This document shows, piece after piece, positions 41,812 through 50,408 of a stretch of 64,000 bases of DNA; position 1 is the stretch's first letter; every line of letters starts with the position of its first letter. Under the pieces are notes generated by a model. The model made no database searches, was not told the origin of the DNA, and saw only the letters and a list, made by a program, of their open reading frames with translations. A program made the translations under genes and the position numbers. This DNA comes from Oscillospiraceae bacterium (GTDB taxonomy: Bacteria; Bacillota; Clostridia; Oscillospirales; Ruminococcaceae). The stretch is from positions 532,846 to 596,845 of the forward strand of contig JAGASH010000005.1 in assembly GCA_017847835.1 (NCBI GenBank), given 5' to 3'.

Positions 41812-43937
41812 GAAAAAAGAAATTAGACCCTATATCAATAACTCTTATCGCTATTCTCGTTCTCGCGGCACTTTATGTTGCCGCAGGATTTGGTGCAGGT
41901 CTTGACCTGTCAAAAACGGAAAAAGGCGAAATAGATTTTAACGTATTCACGGAAAACATTGAGAAAACGCTGACTTCCCCCGAAATGGTCTTTTCACACC
42001 TTTCAATGCCCGGTTCACTTTCTTTGACGTTTGTTTTTGGTGCTGCGTTTGCAATCGGAATTTACGTTCTGATGAAATATACATCCCGAAAGCGTTTACA
42101 CCGGCGCGGTGTTGAGCACGGTTCAGCTCGATGGGCAACCGAAAAGGAGGAAAAACTCCTTGCGGACAAACCCGAAAAGAAAAAGGGCGAACCCGAGCCG
42201 CCGAAATCTCCGTATGAAACGGACAATAACATTCTGCTTACACAGGAAGTCAGAATGTCGCTGAATACACGGCAGCACCGAGAAAATTTGAACGTGCTTG
42301 TAATAGGCGGTTCGGGTTCGGGTAAATCTCGCTTTTACGTTAAGCCGAACTTAATGCAGCTTAACACCTCTTACGTTGTGACTGACCCTAAAGGCGAGCT
42401 GCTTCGCTCTTGCGGTAAATTATTGAAAGACGCGGGTTATGAAATCCGCGTTTTTAATTTGATTGATATGTCCCACAGCAACAACTACAATCCGTTTAAC
42501 TACGTTTACGACAAAGACGGCAATCTGAACAAGACGTATGTGATGAAAATGGTGAATTGTTTGATGAAAAACACCAAGCAAGAGGGTGCTTCGGGCGGCG
42601 ACCAGTTTTGGGACGATAGCACAAAGGCGCTCACGCTTGCGATTGCCTTTTATCTCCTCGAAAAAGAGGACGCGAAAGACGCGAACGGAAAGTCGCTTGA
42701 CCGAAATTTCAGCACAGTAATGCAAATGATGAGGCTTGCAGAAATCTCCGAGCAGGACGAAAATCACCGTTCCCCGCTTGACGATATGATGGACGAGCTT
42801 CGCGAGGAAAACCCGCACAGTATGGCGGTTTCGTTCTATGCAGACTTTAAGAAAGCACCCGCAGAAACAGCAAAGTCAATTCTTATTTCAGCTGCTGTTC
42901 GATTTTCGGCATTCAATCTCCCCGAAGTCGCTGATTTGACTTACACGGACAACATTCATCTCGATACGCTCGGCGACAAGAAAACGGCTCTGTTTGTCAT
43001 CATTCCGTCCTCTGACGCGACGTTCAATTTCCTCGCGGCGATGATGTACACGCAACTTTTCGATACGTTGTACGATACGGCAAATTTCAAGTATGGCGGC
43101 AGGCTGCCCGTCCACGTCCGCTGCCTGCTCGATGAGTTCGCGAACATCGGAACTATTCCCGATTTTGACAAGCTGCTTGCAACAATGCGTTCAATGGAAA
43201 TCTCGGCAAACATTATCATTCAAAACTTGGCACAGCTCAAAAAAATGTACGATAAGTCTTGGGAGATTGTCACGGGTAACTGCGACAGTCTTTTATTTTT
43301 GGGCGGTCAAGAGGCAAGCACACTCGAAGCAATTTCCAAAGCGTTGGGCAAGGAAACGATTGATGTGGTATCACACAACAGAACCAAAAGTCACCGAAAT
43401 CCGTCCACGTCTGAAAACAACAGCATTATGGGCAGAGAGCTGATGATGACGGACGAGCTTAAAACAATGAAGCCCGACCGCTGTATTCTGATTGTCCGCG
43501 CGCTAAATCCGTTCTTCTGCCACAAGTTTAACATCGAAAAACATCAGAATTATCAATATCTCGAGGACAGTAACAAGGAATACGCGTATCTGATTGACGA
43601 TTTGCGTACAGAGAAAGCGCCCGATACGGCAGAAAGTCACACCGAAAAGGTATCTTTGGCAAAGCCCGAGTATGACGAAAAGGCGCTTGCCGACCTTGAT
43701 ATTCCCGATGATGATGAATTTTTGGAGGTGGAAAATATGGAAACCGAAACACCGAAAACAACTCTTGACGAGGAGTTTTCCGATGATACGTCAAGCAGCG
43801 AACGTCTGCTATATGACGATGAACCCGATTTCTCGGACGAGGAACTGCCAAATCCCGATGAAATGATGTCGTTCGATATGTCCGAGCTGAAAGAATTCGG
43901 CGAAGATGATTTCGAGATGTTCTCGGACAGTTTTTAA
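41808..43937 (+). CDS. virD4: VirD4/TcpA-family coupling ATPase of the ICE
   Basis: 709 residues. Two N-terminal membrane spans (about 10-30 and 62-85), Walker A GGSGSGKSRF near residue 167, Walker B RCLLDEFANIGTI near residue 439, and an acidic C-terminal tail (about 600-709). It recruits the relaxase-DNA complex to the channel. It is distinct from the 17089-19077 coupling protein of the first T4SS: spacing, tail and neighbours differ, so the two systems were acquired independently. Confidence 0.95.
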   Translation: MRKKKLDPISITLIAILVLAALYVAAGFGAGLDLSKTEKGEIDFNVFTENIEKTLTSPEMVFSHLSMPGSLSLTFVFGAAFAIGIYVLMKYTSRKRLHRRGVEHGSARWATEKEEKLLADKPEKKKGEPEPPKSPYETDNNILLTQEVRMSLNTRQHRENLNVLVIGGSGSGKSRFYVKPNLMQLNTSYVVTDPKGELLRSCGKLLKDAGYEIRVFNLIDMSHSNNYNPFNYVYDKDGNLNKTYVMKMVNCLMKNTKQEGASGGDQFWDDSTKALTLAIAFYLLEKEDAKDANGKSLDRNFSTVMQMMRLAEISEQDENHRSPLDDMMDELREENPHSMAVSFYADFKKAPAETAKSILISAAVRFSAFNLPEVADLTYTDNIHLDTLGDKKTALFVIIPSSDATFNFLAAMMYTQLFDTLYDTANFKYGGRLPVHVRCLLDEFANIGTIPDFDKLLATMRSMEISANIIIQNLAQLKKMYDKSWEIVTGNCDSLLFLGGQEASTLEAISKALGKETIDVVSHNRTKSHRNPSTSENNSIMGRELMMTDELKTMKPDRCILIVRALNPFFCHKFNIEKHQNYQYLEDSNKEYAYLIDDLRTEKAPDTAESHTEKVSLAKPEYDEKALADLDIPDDDEFLEVENMETETPKTTLDEEFSDDTSSSERLLYDDEPDFSDEELPNPDEMMSFDMSELKEFGEDDFEMFSDSF

Positions 43938-43993
43938 GGATACTTCCGCAAAAGCGGTTGTACATATAAACTATTTTTAAGGAGGTTTCCGAA

Positions 43994-44389
43994 ATGGAAA
44001 ACAAAAACAAACCCGCCGTGCAGACGGCAAAAAATCCCGTAAAGTCTTTCTTTTCTGTCTTGAACGCAAAGCGCAGAAAAATCTCGCTGTCGCTCACGAT
44101 GATGTTGACAACGATGATGTTGACAGCTGCCTCCGCGTTTGCAGATGGCGAAGACGCAAGTTCTGAAGCTGAAGGTATGTTCGATAACGTCGTTGGCTTC
44201 TTCGCCGATTGGATAGGACGTGTCGGCTTGGTTGTCGCCTTTGTCGGTGCAACTATGTTTGGATTTTCTATCAAATCCGATGACCCCGAGGGCAAACAAA
44301 GAGGACTTACGACGATGGTTGCGGGATTTATCGTTTTCGCAGTAACAAAATCCTTGAACCTGTTCGGAATACACACATCTGCTATCTAA
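43994..44389 (+). CDS. VirB2-like pilin of the ICE
   Basis: 131 residues with a long signal-like N-terminus (cleavage possible after SAFA near residue 50) and two membrane spans (about 72-92 and 105-122) split by a charged loop (SIKSDDPEGKQRG), as in Maff2/VirB2-type proteins of Clostridia ICEs. AGGAGG precedes the ATG. Confidence 0.8.
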   Translation: MENKNKPAVQTAKNPVKSFFSVLNAKRRKISLSLTMMLTTMMLTAASAFADGEDASSEAEGMFDNVVGFFADWIGRVGLVVAFVGATMFGFSIKSDDPEGKQRGLTTMVAGFIVFAVTKSLNLFGIHTSAI

Positions 44390-44412
44390 AAACACGAAAC
44401 ACAGCGTAGGAT

Positions 44413-44428
44413 GTGCTACATATAGCAC
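44413..44428. repeat. ICE palindrome copy 11
   Basis: GTGCTACATATAGCAC between pilin and VirB6-like genes. Confidence 0.9.
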
Positions 44429-44465
44429 ATTCTCGCTGCTCTTTTTAGAGAAAGGAGGAAATTAT

Positions 44466-45353
44466 TTGCTTACTGAATTATTACCTGTTTCAATGGGTAC
44501 TTGGGAGTGGGTTGCAAAAGCTATAGACAACGAAACTCGCACTGTAAACAGTATGTCCATAGCGATTTCAAATATTATGGGAAAAACAGAGATTTATGAC
44601 AGTCTTATCGGAGCAATTCCCGAAGAAATGAAGTCGGCTATTAAAGCAATGGCTTTGTCTTTGGTTGTGCTGTTTTTTCTTATAGATTTAATCCATCGCT
44701 CAATGGACTTGAAATGGGTTACTTGGGAAAATGTAATGATGTTTTTCGTCAAGTTGGTTCTCGCAAAGGTTTTTGTAGACAACGCCGAGTGGCTTATGTC
44801 GTGCATTTATAAAGGATTTAACTCGCTGACAAATTTTGGTGCTAGTGCTGAAGTAATTCCGTGGGATGGCGATAACCCCTTGGCGCGATATCAATTCTTT
44901 TTAAGCGAACAAGACGCCGGAAAACTCATAAGCAAACCGGGGATTGAATGGTATGACTTTACTCCGGTCGGACTATGGCTAATGGTTATCGTTCAAGGCT
45001 TTATAATGAAAGCAATTATGGCGGTAACGCTTATAATAATTTTGGCGCGTTTTATGGAACTTACGATTTACACCATTGCAGCCCCCATTCCGCTGTCAAC
45101 GATTAGCTGCGATGGTTTGCAGGATATTGGAAAATCCTATCTAAAGTCTTACGCCTCGTGTTGCATTCACGCAATGGTAATATTAATTATTTTCGCGACC
45201 TACGGTGCGTTGAACACCGCACTCAAAAATCTCCATAATCCTATGACTCTTCTCAATGTCAGCGGATTTATGGGCATAATCAATACGTTTATCCTCGGCG
45301 CAACGGTTATGAAATCGGAACAATGGGCGAAACGTATATGCGGCGCGATGTAA
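44466..45353 (+). CDS. VirB6/TrbL-like membrane protein of the ICE
   Basis: 295 residues with about six membrane segments (for example ALSLVVLFFLIDLIHRSMD and IMAVTLIIILARFMELTIYT). Short for TrbL but typical for the Tn1549-type channel subunit. It starts at TTG with GGAGG upstream; no closer ATG keeps the N-terminus. AT-richer than the adjacent VirB4. Confidence 0.85.
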   Translation: MLTELLPVSMGTWEWVAKAIDNETRTVNSMSIAISNIMGKTEIYDSLIGAIPEEMKSAIKAMALSLVVLFFLIDLIHRSMDLKWVTWENVMMFFVKLVLAKVFVDNAEWLMSCIYKGFNSLTNFGASAEVIPWDGDNPLARYQFFLSEQDAGKLISKPGIEWYDFTPVGLWLMVIVQGFIMKAIMAVTLIIILARFMELTIYTIAAPIPLSTISCDGLQDIGKSYLKSYASCCIHAMVILIIFATYGALNTALKNLHNPMTLLNVSGFMGIINTFILGATVMKSEQWAKRICGAM

Positions 45354-45368
45354 TGGGAGGCGATATGG

Positions 45369-45920
45369 TTGATTGAAATTAAAATTCCGAAAGAAATCAC
45401 GGAATACAAAGAAAAATTTCTGTTCGGGCTTACCGTGCGGCAGTTTATTTCGGTAGCCGCCGCGCTTGCGGTTTGTGTCCCACTTTACATTTTCGGCAAG
45501 GACTATCTCGGTGATGACGCGACCAGTTGGCTTGTTATTCTGTTTGCCGTCCCTATTTTCGGCTTCGGTTTCGTGAAATACAACGGAATGACGTTCGAGC
45601 AGCTCCTTGTGGTGCTTTATCGGCAGAAATGGAAAGAACCGCAGAAGCGCAAGTACATCGAGCTTCCTGTGTTCTGGAATTTCCGTGAGGAAATGAACGC
45701 AAACGAGCTTGCAAAGAAGAAAGAATATATCAAATATTCAAAGCGCAAAGCCGCAGCTGCGCCAAAGGCTGCAAAATCCAACAAAAAAAAGAAGGTGTTA
45801 AAAATTGAAGAAAGCAAAGACAACAACGTCAAAAACAAAAAACAGCGCAAAGGAAACCGACAAAAAGCGCTTGGCAAAGCAGAAAAAAAAGAAGCCGAAA
45901 AAGTCAAAGAAAAAGGTTGA
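45369..45920 (+). CDS. PrgI/VirB3-like protein with Lys-rich extension
   Basis: 183 residues. The N-terminal 105 residues are PrgI-like (IKIPKEITEYKEKFLFGLTV, two membrane spans at about 25-45 and 50-68, then FEQLLVVLYRQKW). The remaining tail is Lys/Ala-rich, and its final 116 bp also encode the start of VirB4 in another frame. The start is TTG 45369, with GGGAGG 8 bases upstream; the nearby ATG at 45365 is out of frame and stops at once. Confidence 0.85.
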   Translation: MIEIKIPKEITEYKEKFLFGLTVRQFISVAAALAVCVPLYIFGKDYLGDDATSWLVILFAVPIFGFGFVKYNGMTFEQLLVVLYRQKWKEPQKRKYIELPVFWNFREEMNANELAKKKEYIKYSKRKAAAAPKAAKSNKKKKVLKIEESKDNNVKNKKQRKGNRQKALGKAEKKEAEKVKEKG

Positions 45921-48210
45921 GGTGCGCAAAATCGCGAAATCGGTGCAGGACACAATCCCCTACGAGCGTTTTCGCAGCACTCACATTATGGAGGTGAGCA
46001 AAAATCACTTCTCCAAGACGTACTCTTTTTCGGACATCTGCTACACCGCTGCCGATGAAACCGAGCAGGAGCGAATTATGCTTGCCTACAGCGACTTGCT
46101 CAACAGCTTCGACACAAGCGATGATATCCAAATAACAATGCACAACGATGTTATCAATCAGAAAGAGTTCGAGCGCAAAATCACGCTGCCGCACAAGGAC
46201 GATGGCTTTGACGAGTTCCGCGATGAGTACAACCAAATGCTCCGCGAAAAGATGGAACAGGGACAGAACGGTATTACCACGAAGAAGTATCTTACCTTGA
46301 CCGTGCAGGCGGTTGACCTCGAAGAAGCCAAGCAAAAATTCACAACACGCGAGGTTTATATGCGAACCTGTTTTCAGAAGCTCCAAAGCGAGATTACCCC
46401 GCTGAAAGCGAACGAGCGCGTGCGCATTCTGACCGATATTTTTCGCGGCGCAAACACCGAGGTTCGCCCGATTTCCGCGTCCGAATTCAAACGCTGCGCG
46501 GAAAAATCGCTGTGCTGCCCCGATTACTTCGAGTTCAAGAAAGACTACTTTATGTTCGGCGAAAAATGGGCGAGAATGATTTATCTGAAGCAATTACCCT
46601 CGGCGCTTTCGGATAATCTGCTCACTCAAATATGCGAAATGCCTGTTCCGCTGCTTACAACCGTAAATATCGCGCCCGTTGACCCCGGAGAAGCAATTAA
46701 GGTCGTTAAGCGACAACTTACATCAATGCGCTCGAACAAGCTCCAAAAGGAGAAAAAAGCGCAGCAGAACGGAGTTTACTCCGAAGTAATCAACGATGAT
46801 TTGAAACAATCGCTCGAGGAGGGCGAGGAGCTGCTTTCCGACCTCACAAGCAAAAATCAGAAGATGTTCCTTGTAAATCTCGTTGTGATGATTACAGGCA
46901 CGAGCTTCGAGGAGCTTGAGAGCAACACCGAAAAAATCGAGGCGATTTTCCGTCAAAAAGTCTGCACGACCACTCGCGCAGCGTTTCAGCAGGAGGACGC
47001 GCTTGCGGTCTGCCTGCCGCTTGGAAACACAAGTCGCCTGCCTGTGCGCCGAACGCTCACAACCGAAAGCACCGCCGTTTTACTGCCGTTCAACAGCAAA
47101 GAGTTGTCGCAGAACGGCGGTTTCTACTACGGACTTAACTCGATAACGAACAATCTCGTTATCTTCGACCGCACGTCCCTGTCCAACGCGAACGGCTTTA
47201 TTCTCGGCTGTCCCGGTTCGGGCAAATCATTCGCAGGAAAGCGCGAAATAGTAAACGCTATTCTCGGAACGAACGATGAGATTATCATCATCGACCCCGA
47301 GCGCGAATACACGACACTCACGCAGAATTTTGGCGGCGAGGTTATATACATTTCCGAGAACAGCCAAAGCCACTTAAATCCGCTTGAAATCTCGCTTGCC
47401 GAGTATGAGGCGGGTGAAGATGTAATTTCGGGCAAGTACAACTTTTTCCTGTCGTTCTTTGAAACGATAATGGGTTCAAGCGGCATTACGCCCGAGCAGA
47501 AAACGATAATAGACAACGTTTTACACGAGGTTTATCACGAATTTCTGCTCGGCAACACAAAGGAAATGCCCACCCTTAAGGACTACTATGAGGCACTGAA
47601 AGAGTATCCGTCCGATGATGCGAGAAGCCTTGCGGTTTCGCTTGAGCTTTACGTCAACGGCTCGATGAGAGCGTTCTCGCACAAATCAAATGTTGACGTA
47701 AACAACAGAATTGTTGTTTATGACATTAAAGACCTCGGCAAGCAGTTGAAGCCGCTGGGTATGATGGTCGTTCTCGAAAACCTTTGGGACGCGATTGTGA
47801 AAAACCGCGCGAGAGGTATCAGAACGCGCATTTACATTGACGAGATTTATCTTCTTTTTCAGTCCGAGCAAAGTTCCAACTTCCTTTTCGAGCTTTACAA
47901 AAGAGCGAGAAAATGGGGTGGTATTCCTACGGGAATTACGCAGAATGTCGAGGATTTGCTGCGAAGCGACACGGCACGGTCTATGCTTTCCAACTCGGAG
48001 TTTATCCTTATGCTCAATCAAGCGGCAAGCGACCGCGACAAGCTCGCTCACCTTTTGAAAATAACCGACACAATGATGGATTTCGTCACGGGCGCAAATC
48101 CGGGCTGCGGTCTTATTTACTGCGGTATGAACGGCTGCCTGCCGTTTAAGGACGAGTTCCCGACCGACACCAAGCTGTACAAGATGATGACCACGAAATT
48201 CGGCGAATAA
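45805..48210 (+). CDS. virB4: VirB4/TraE-family ATPase of the ICE
   Basis: 801 residues. Lys-rich start, then the conserved VQDTIPYERF region, Walker A GCPGSGKSFAGKR near residue 468 and Walker B RIYIDEIYLLF near residue 676. The TTG at 45805 is chosen because the conserved VQDTIPYE segment (about residue 47) lies upstream of the first ATG (45988), and AAGGTG precedes it. This puts 116 bp inside prgI. Confidence 0.92.
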   Translation: MKKAKTTTSKTKNSAKETDKKRLAKQKKKKPKKSKKKVEVRKIAKSVQDTIPYERFRSTHIMEVSKNHFSKTYSFSDICYTAADETEQERIMLAYSDLLNSFDTSDDIQITMHNDVINQKEFERKITLPHKDDGFDEFRDEYNQMLREKMEQGQNGITTKKYLTLTVQAVDLEEAKQKFTTREVYMRTCFQKLQSEITPLKANERVRILTDIFRGANTEVRPISASEFKRCAEKSLCCPDYFEFKKDYFMFGEKWARMIYLKQLPSALSDNLLTQICEMPVPLLTTVNIAPVDPGEAIKVVKRQLTSMRSNKLQKEKKAQQNGVYSEVINDDLKQSLEEGEELLSDLTSKNQKMFLVNLVVMITGTSFEELESNTEKIEAIFRQKVCTTTRAAFQQEDALAVCLPLGNTSRLPVRRTLTTESTAVLLPFNSKELSQNGGFYYGLNSITNNLVIFDRTSLSNANGFILGCPGSGKSFAGKREIVNAILGTNDEIIIIDPEREYTTLTQNFGGEVIYISENSQSHLNPLEISLAEYEAGEDVISGKYNFFLSFFETIMGSSGITPEQKTIIDNVLHEVYHEFLLGNTKEMPTLKDYYEALKEYPSDDARSLAVSLELYVNGSMRAFSHKSNVDVNNRIVVYDIKDLGKQLKPLGMMVVLENLWDAIVKNRARGIRTRIYIDEIYLLFQSEQSSNFLFELYKRARKWGGIPTGITQNVEDLLRSDTARSMLSNSEFILMLNQAASDRDKLAHLLKITDTMMDFVTGANPGCGLIYCGMNGCLPFKDEFPTDTKLYKMMTTKFGE

Positions 48211-48221
48211 GGAGGCGCACG

Positions 48222-49733
48222 GTGAGAGAATTAAGTTCGCAGATAAACAAGTCGCTCAAAGTCGCAAGTTCCACCGTGCGTTTCGGTGGGCGAACCGTTA
48301 AGGTCTGCGGAAACACAATCAAAAAGACAATCCACGCACCCGCTGAAGCAAAGAAGAACATCAAACTGCTGAAAGTCAAGTTCCGCAGCCTCCAAAAAGC
48401 AACCGCCAAAGGAAAGCTGAAGAAGGCTGTCGGAGTTGTGGGAAAGACAGCTGTAAAAGGTGGAAAGGCAGCAGTAAAAGGTGTTAAATCTGGCGCAATC
48501 GGAGGTGCAAGATTTGCTGCAAATTCGGCGGATAGACTTGTTGACAGCATAGACAACGATACAGTAAGATTTGCGAAACAATCAGCTGACGCGGCTAGAG
48601 CAGCAGCCGAGGCTGCAAAAAAAGCAGGAAAAGTCGCTGCTTCAGGAGCAAAATTTACCGGTAGGACTATAAAAACTTCAGTAAAAGTTGCGAGGTCACT
48701 CGCAACAAAAAAAGGACGCAGAGCGCTTAACAAATCAATTCATCGCAGTGTTGAGAGAATTAATCGCAATATCAGACGCGTAAAGGCTACGCCAAAGCGT
48801 GTAAAAAAAGCCGCAAAACGTACAGCAAATGCCGTAAAAAAACTAATTCAGCTAGGCGCAAGATTTATTGGTTTTCTTATCTCAACAATGCCGTGGAGCT
48901 TGATTATTCTAGGCTTTTCTGTTATCGTAATACTGTTCGTTTACCTCGTTTCAAACAGCTTTTCGGCAGCGCTAGGAGCTCAAGAACGCGTTGCAGGCTG
49001 GGCATTAAATTCTGACGATGAACCGGAGCAAATCTACACGAATATTGCCGAGCTTGCCGTCAGAATGGAAACCGCGTGTGAAAACAGCTTTTCTAACGCG
49101 CTGAAACAGGAAATCACAAACTTTTGTTCCGAAGCTGCTACCCCGCCGAATATTATCGCTTATAAAATCGGCGAAAGCAGCGGAACGATTTACCCTGCAG
49201 GAGGTGCTGACGGACAGATTAACGCGAAAATAGACAGCCTTGTCACAAGTTCAACAGCCTATTCGTCCAAGTATTATTCGGACTTTATGGCTGCCTTGGT
49301 TGTACTTATGACACGCGCTCACGGTACGGAAGAAGGCTTTGCGCTCGAAAAATTCACGGTTGCCGATATGGAAAATTTTCTAGGCGGTCTGAACAGCAAC
49401 AGCTGTGAGTATGGAAGCACGTTCTTCGTCAAAACAACATCCATTACAGATGGCGAAACTTGTCCCGGTGCGGCTTGCAAAAAAAAGAAAAAGCCCGGCT
49501 GCGACTGCGGAGGTAAAGATGACAATGGGCGCAAAATATGCAAGGGTCACCCCTACTGTGACAACGACCACAAGAAAATGACTGTAACGCTGCAAACCGT
49601 TGCGGAATACACGGGCAAGTCTATTCCCGAAGTTTATGGATTTAACGAAAGCGATACGCAATACTTCAACGATGTGAGTTCTTTTATTTCAGATTTGTTG
49701 AATGATATGTCGAGAGGAGGCACAAGCAGCTAA
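48222..49733 (+). CDS. CD1107-like ICE membrane protein without hydrolase domain
   Basis: 503 residues. The first 210 are basic and Ala-rich (KKAGKVAASGAKF, RNIRRVKATPKRVKKAAKR), followed by one membrane span (about 225-245) and an extracytoplasmic part. That part includes a Cys/His-rich loop (CPGAACKKKKKPGCDCGG) and an EYTGKSIPEVYGFN segment seen in CD1107-family proteins. Those usually carry an NlpC/P60 or lysozyme module; none is visible here. GTG start with AAGGAGG. It probably occupies the VirB1/VirB8 position of the machine. Confidence 0.72.
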   Translation: MRELSSQINKSLKVASSTVRFGGRTVKVCGNTIKKTIHAPAEAKKNIKLLKVKFRSLQKATAKGKLKKAVGVVGKTAVKGGKAAVKGVKSGAIGGARFAANSADRLVDSIDNDTVRFAKQSADAARAAAEAAKKAGKVAASGAKFTGRTIKTSVKVARSLATKKGRRALNKSIHRSVERINRNIRRVKATPKRVKKAAKRTANAVKKLIQLGARFIGFLISTMPWSLIILGFSVIVILFVYLVSNSFSAALGAQERVAGWALNSDDEPEQIYTNIAELAVRMETACENSFSNALKQEITNFCSEAATPPNIIAYKIGESSGTIYPAGGADGQINAKIDSLVTSSTAYSSKYYSDFMAALVVLMTRAHGTEEGFALEKFTVADMENFLGGLNSNSCEYGSTFFVKTTSITDGETCPGAACKKKKKPGCDCGGKDDNGRKICKGHPYCDNDHKKMTVTLQTVAEYTGKSIPEVYGFNESDTQYFNDVSSFISDLLNDMSRGGTSS

Positions 49734-49734
49734 A

Positions 49735-50067
49735 ATGAGCAATCCATTCAAGAAAATCGGAGACTACTTCACTGCGAAAAGCGTTAAGCAGAGAATTTAC
49801 ATCGTGATAGCGCTTTCCCTGCTGATATTTTTCTTGGTGTTCTTCATCAAGGGGAATTTCTTCGATAATCGCACACCAACCGAAAGCGCAGCAACAAGCA
49901 GCGTTTCGCAGAGCAGCGATGAAACATCGGATAATTCCGAAACACCGCCTGCGAAATCAAGCGAACCGCAGTTCCACATCAGCTTTTTCGACCTCGCGAT
50001 TTTGATAGCAGCAATCGCAATTATCATAATCCGAAGATTTATCGGAAAGCGAAAATTTAGGAGGTAG
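49735..50067 (+). CDS. Small two-span ICE membrane protein
   Basis: 110 residues with membrane spans near 22-40 and 85-100 and a Ser/Glu-rich loop between. The ATG follows the preceding stop by one base, so expression is coupled. No family recognised; part of the T4SS cluster by position. Confidence 0.65.
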   Translation: MSNPFKKIGDYFTAKSVKQRIYIVIALSLLIFFLVFFIKGNFFDNRTPTESAATSSVSQSSDETSDNSETPPAKSSEPQFHISFFDLAILIAAIAIIIIRRFIGKRKFRR

Positions 50068-50069
50068 CT

Positions 50070-50408
50070 ATGAACACATCAGCAAAAATCGCTCAAATCG
50101 GAGCAAAAATTGCCGCCAAACAGAAGAAAGTCGAGGCGCACTTGGCTCATTCCGAGTCGGCACAGGCGAGTGCAAATGCGTTAAAGGAAGAAATCGAGGT
50201 GCTTGAAAAGGAAATCTTGAGTCTGCAGATGAAGCAGTTTTCCGAAAAGCTCTCGAAAAAAGGCATAACGTTCGATGAAATCGAGCAGGCAATCGAGGCA
50301 GGAATTTTCGACAAGAGCGAGAACGACAAAAATTGTGCTACAAATAGCACAATCAGCCCAAACGAGCCGATAAAGGAGGACAAGCCCGATGAAATTAGTG
50401 GTAGCTGA
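50070..50408 (+). CDS. DUF4315-like small coiled-coil protein
   Basis: 112 residues. Residues 1-90 form a coiled coil (KIAAKQKKVEAHLAHSESAQ; ITFDEIEQAIEAGIF), resembling DUF4315 proteins that sit before topoisomerase genes in Clostridia ICEs. The C-terminal tail encodes a palindrome copy (CATNST) and overlaps the topB start by 20 bp. AGGAGG precedes the ATG. Confidence 0.7.
   Translation: MNTSAKIAQIGAKIAAKQKKVEAHLAHSESAQASANALKEEIEVLEKEILSLQMKQFSEKLSKKGITFDEIEQAIEAGIFDKSENDKNCATNSTISPNEPIKEDKPDEISGS
50335..50350. repeat. ICE palindrome copy 12 (intragenic)
   Basis: GTGCTACAAATAGCAC, one-base variant inside the DUF4315-like gene, read in frame as CATNST. Confidence 0.8.
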
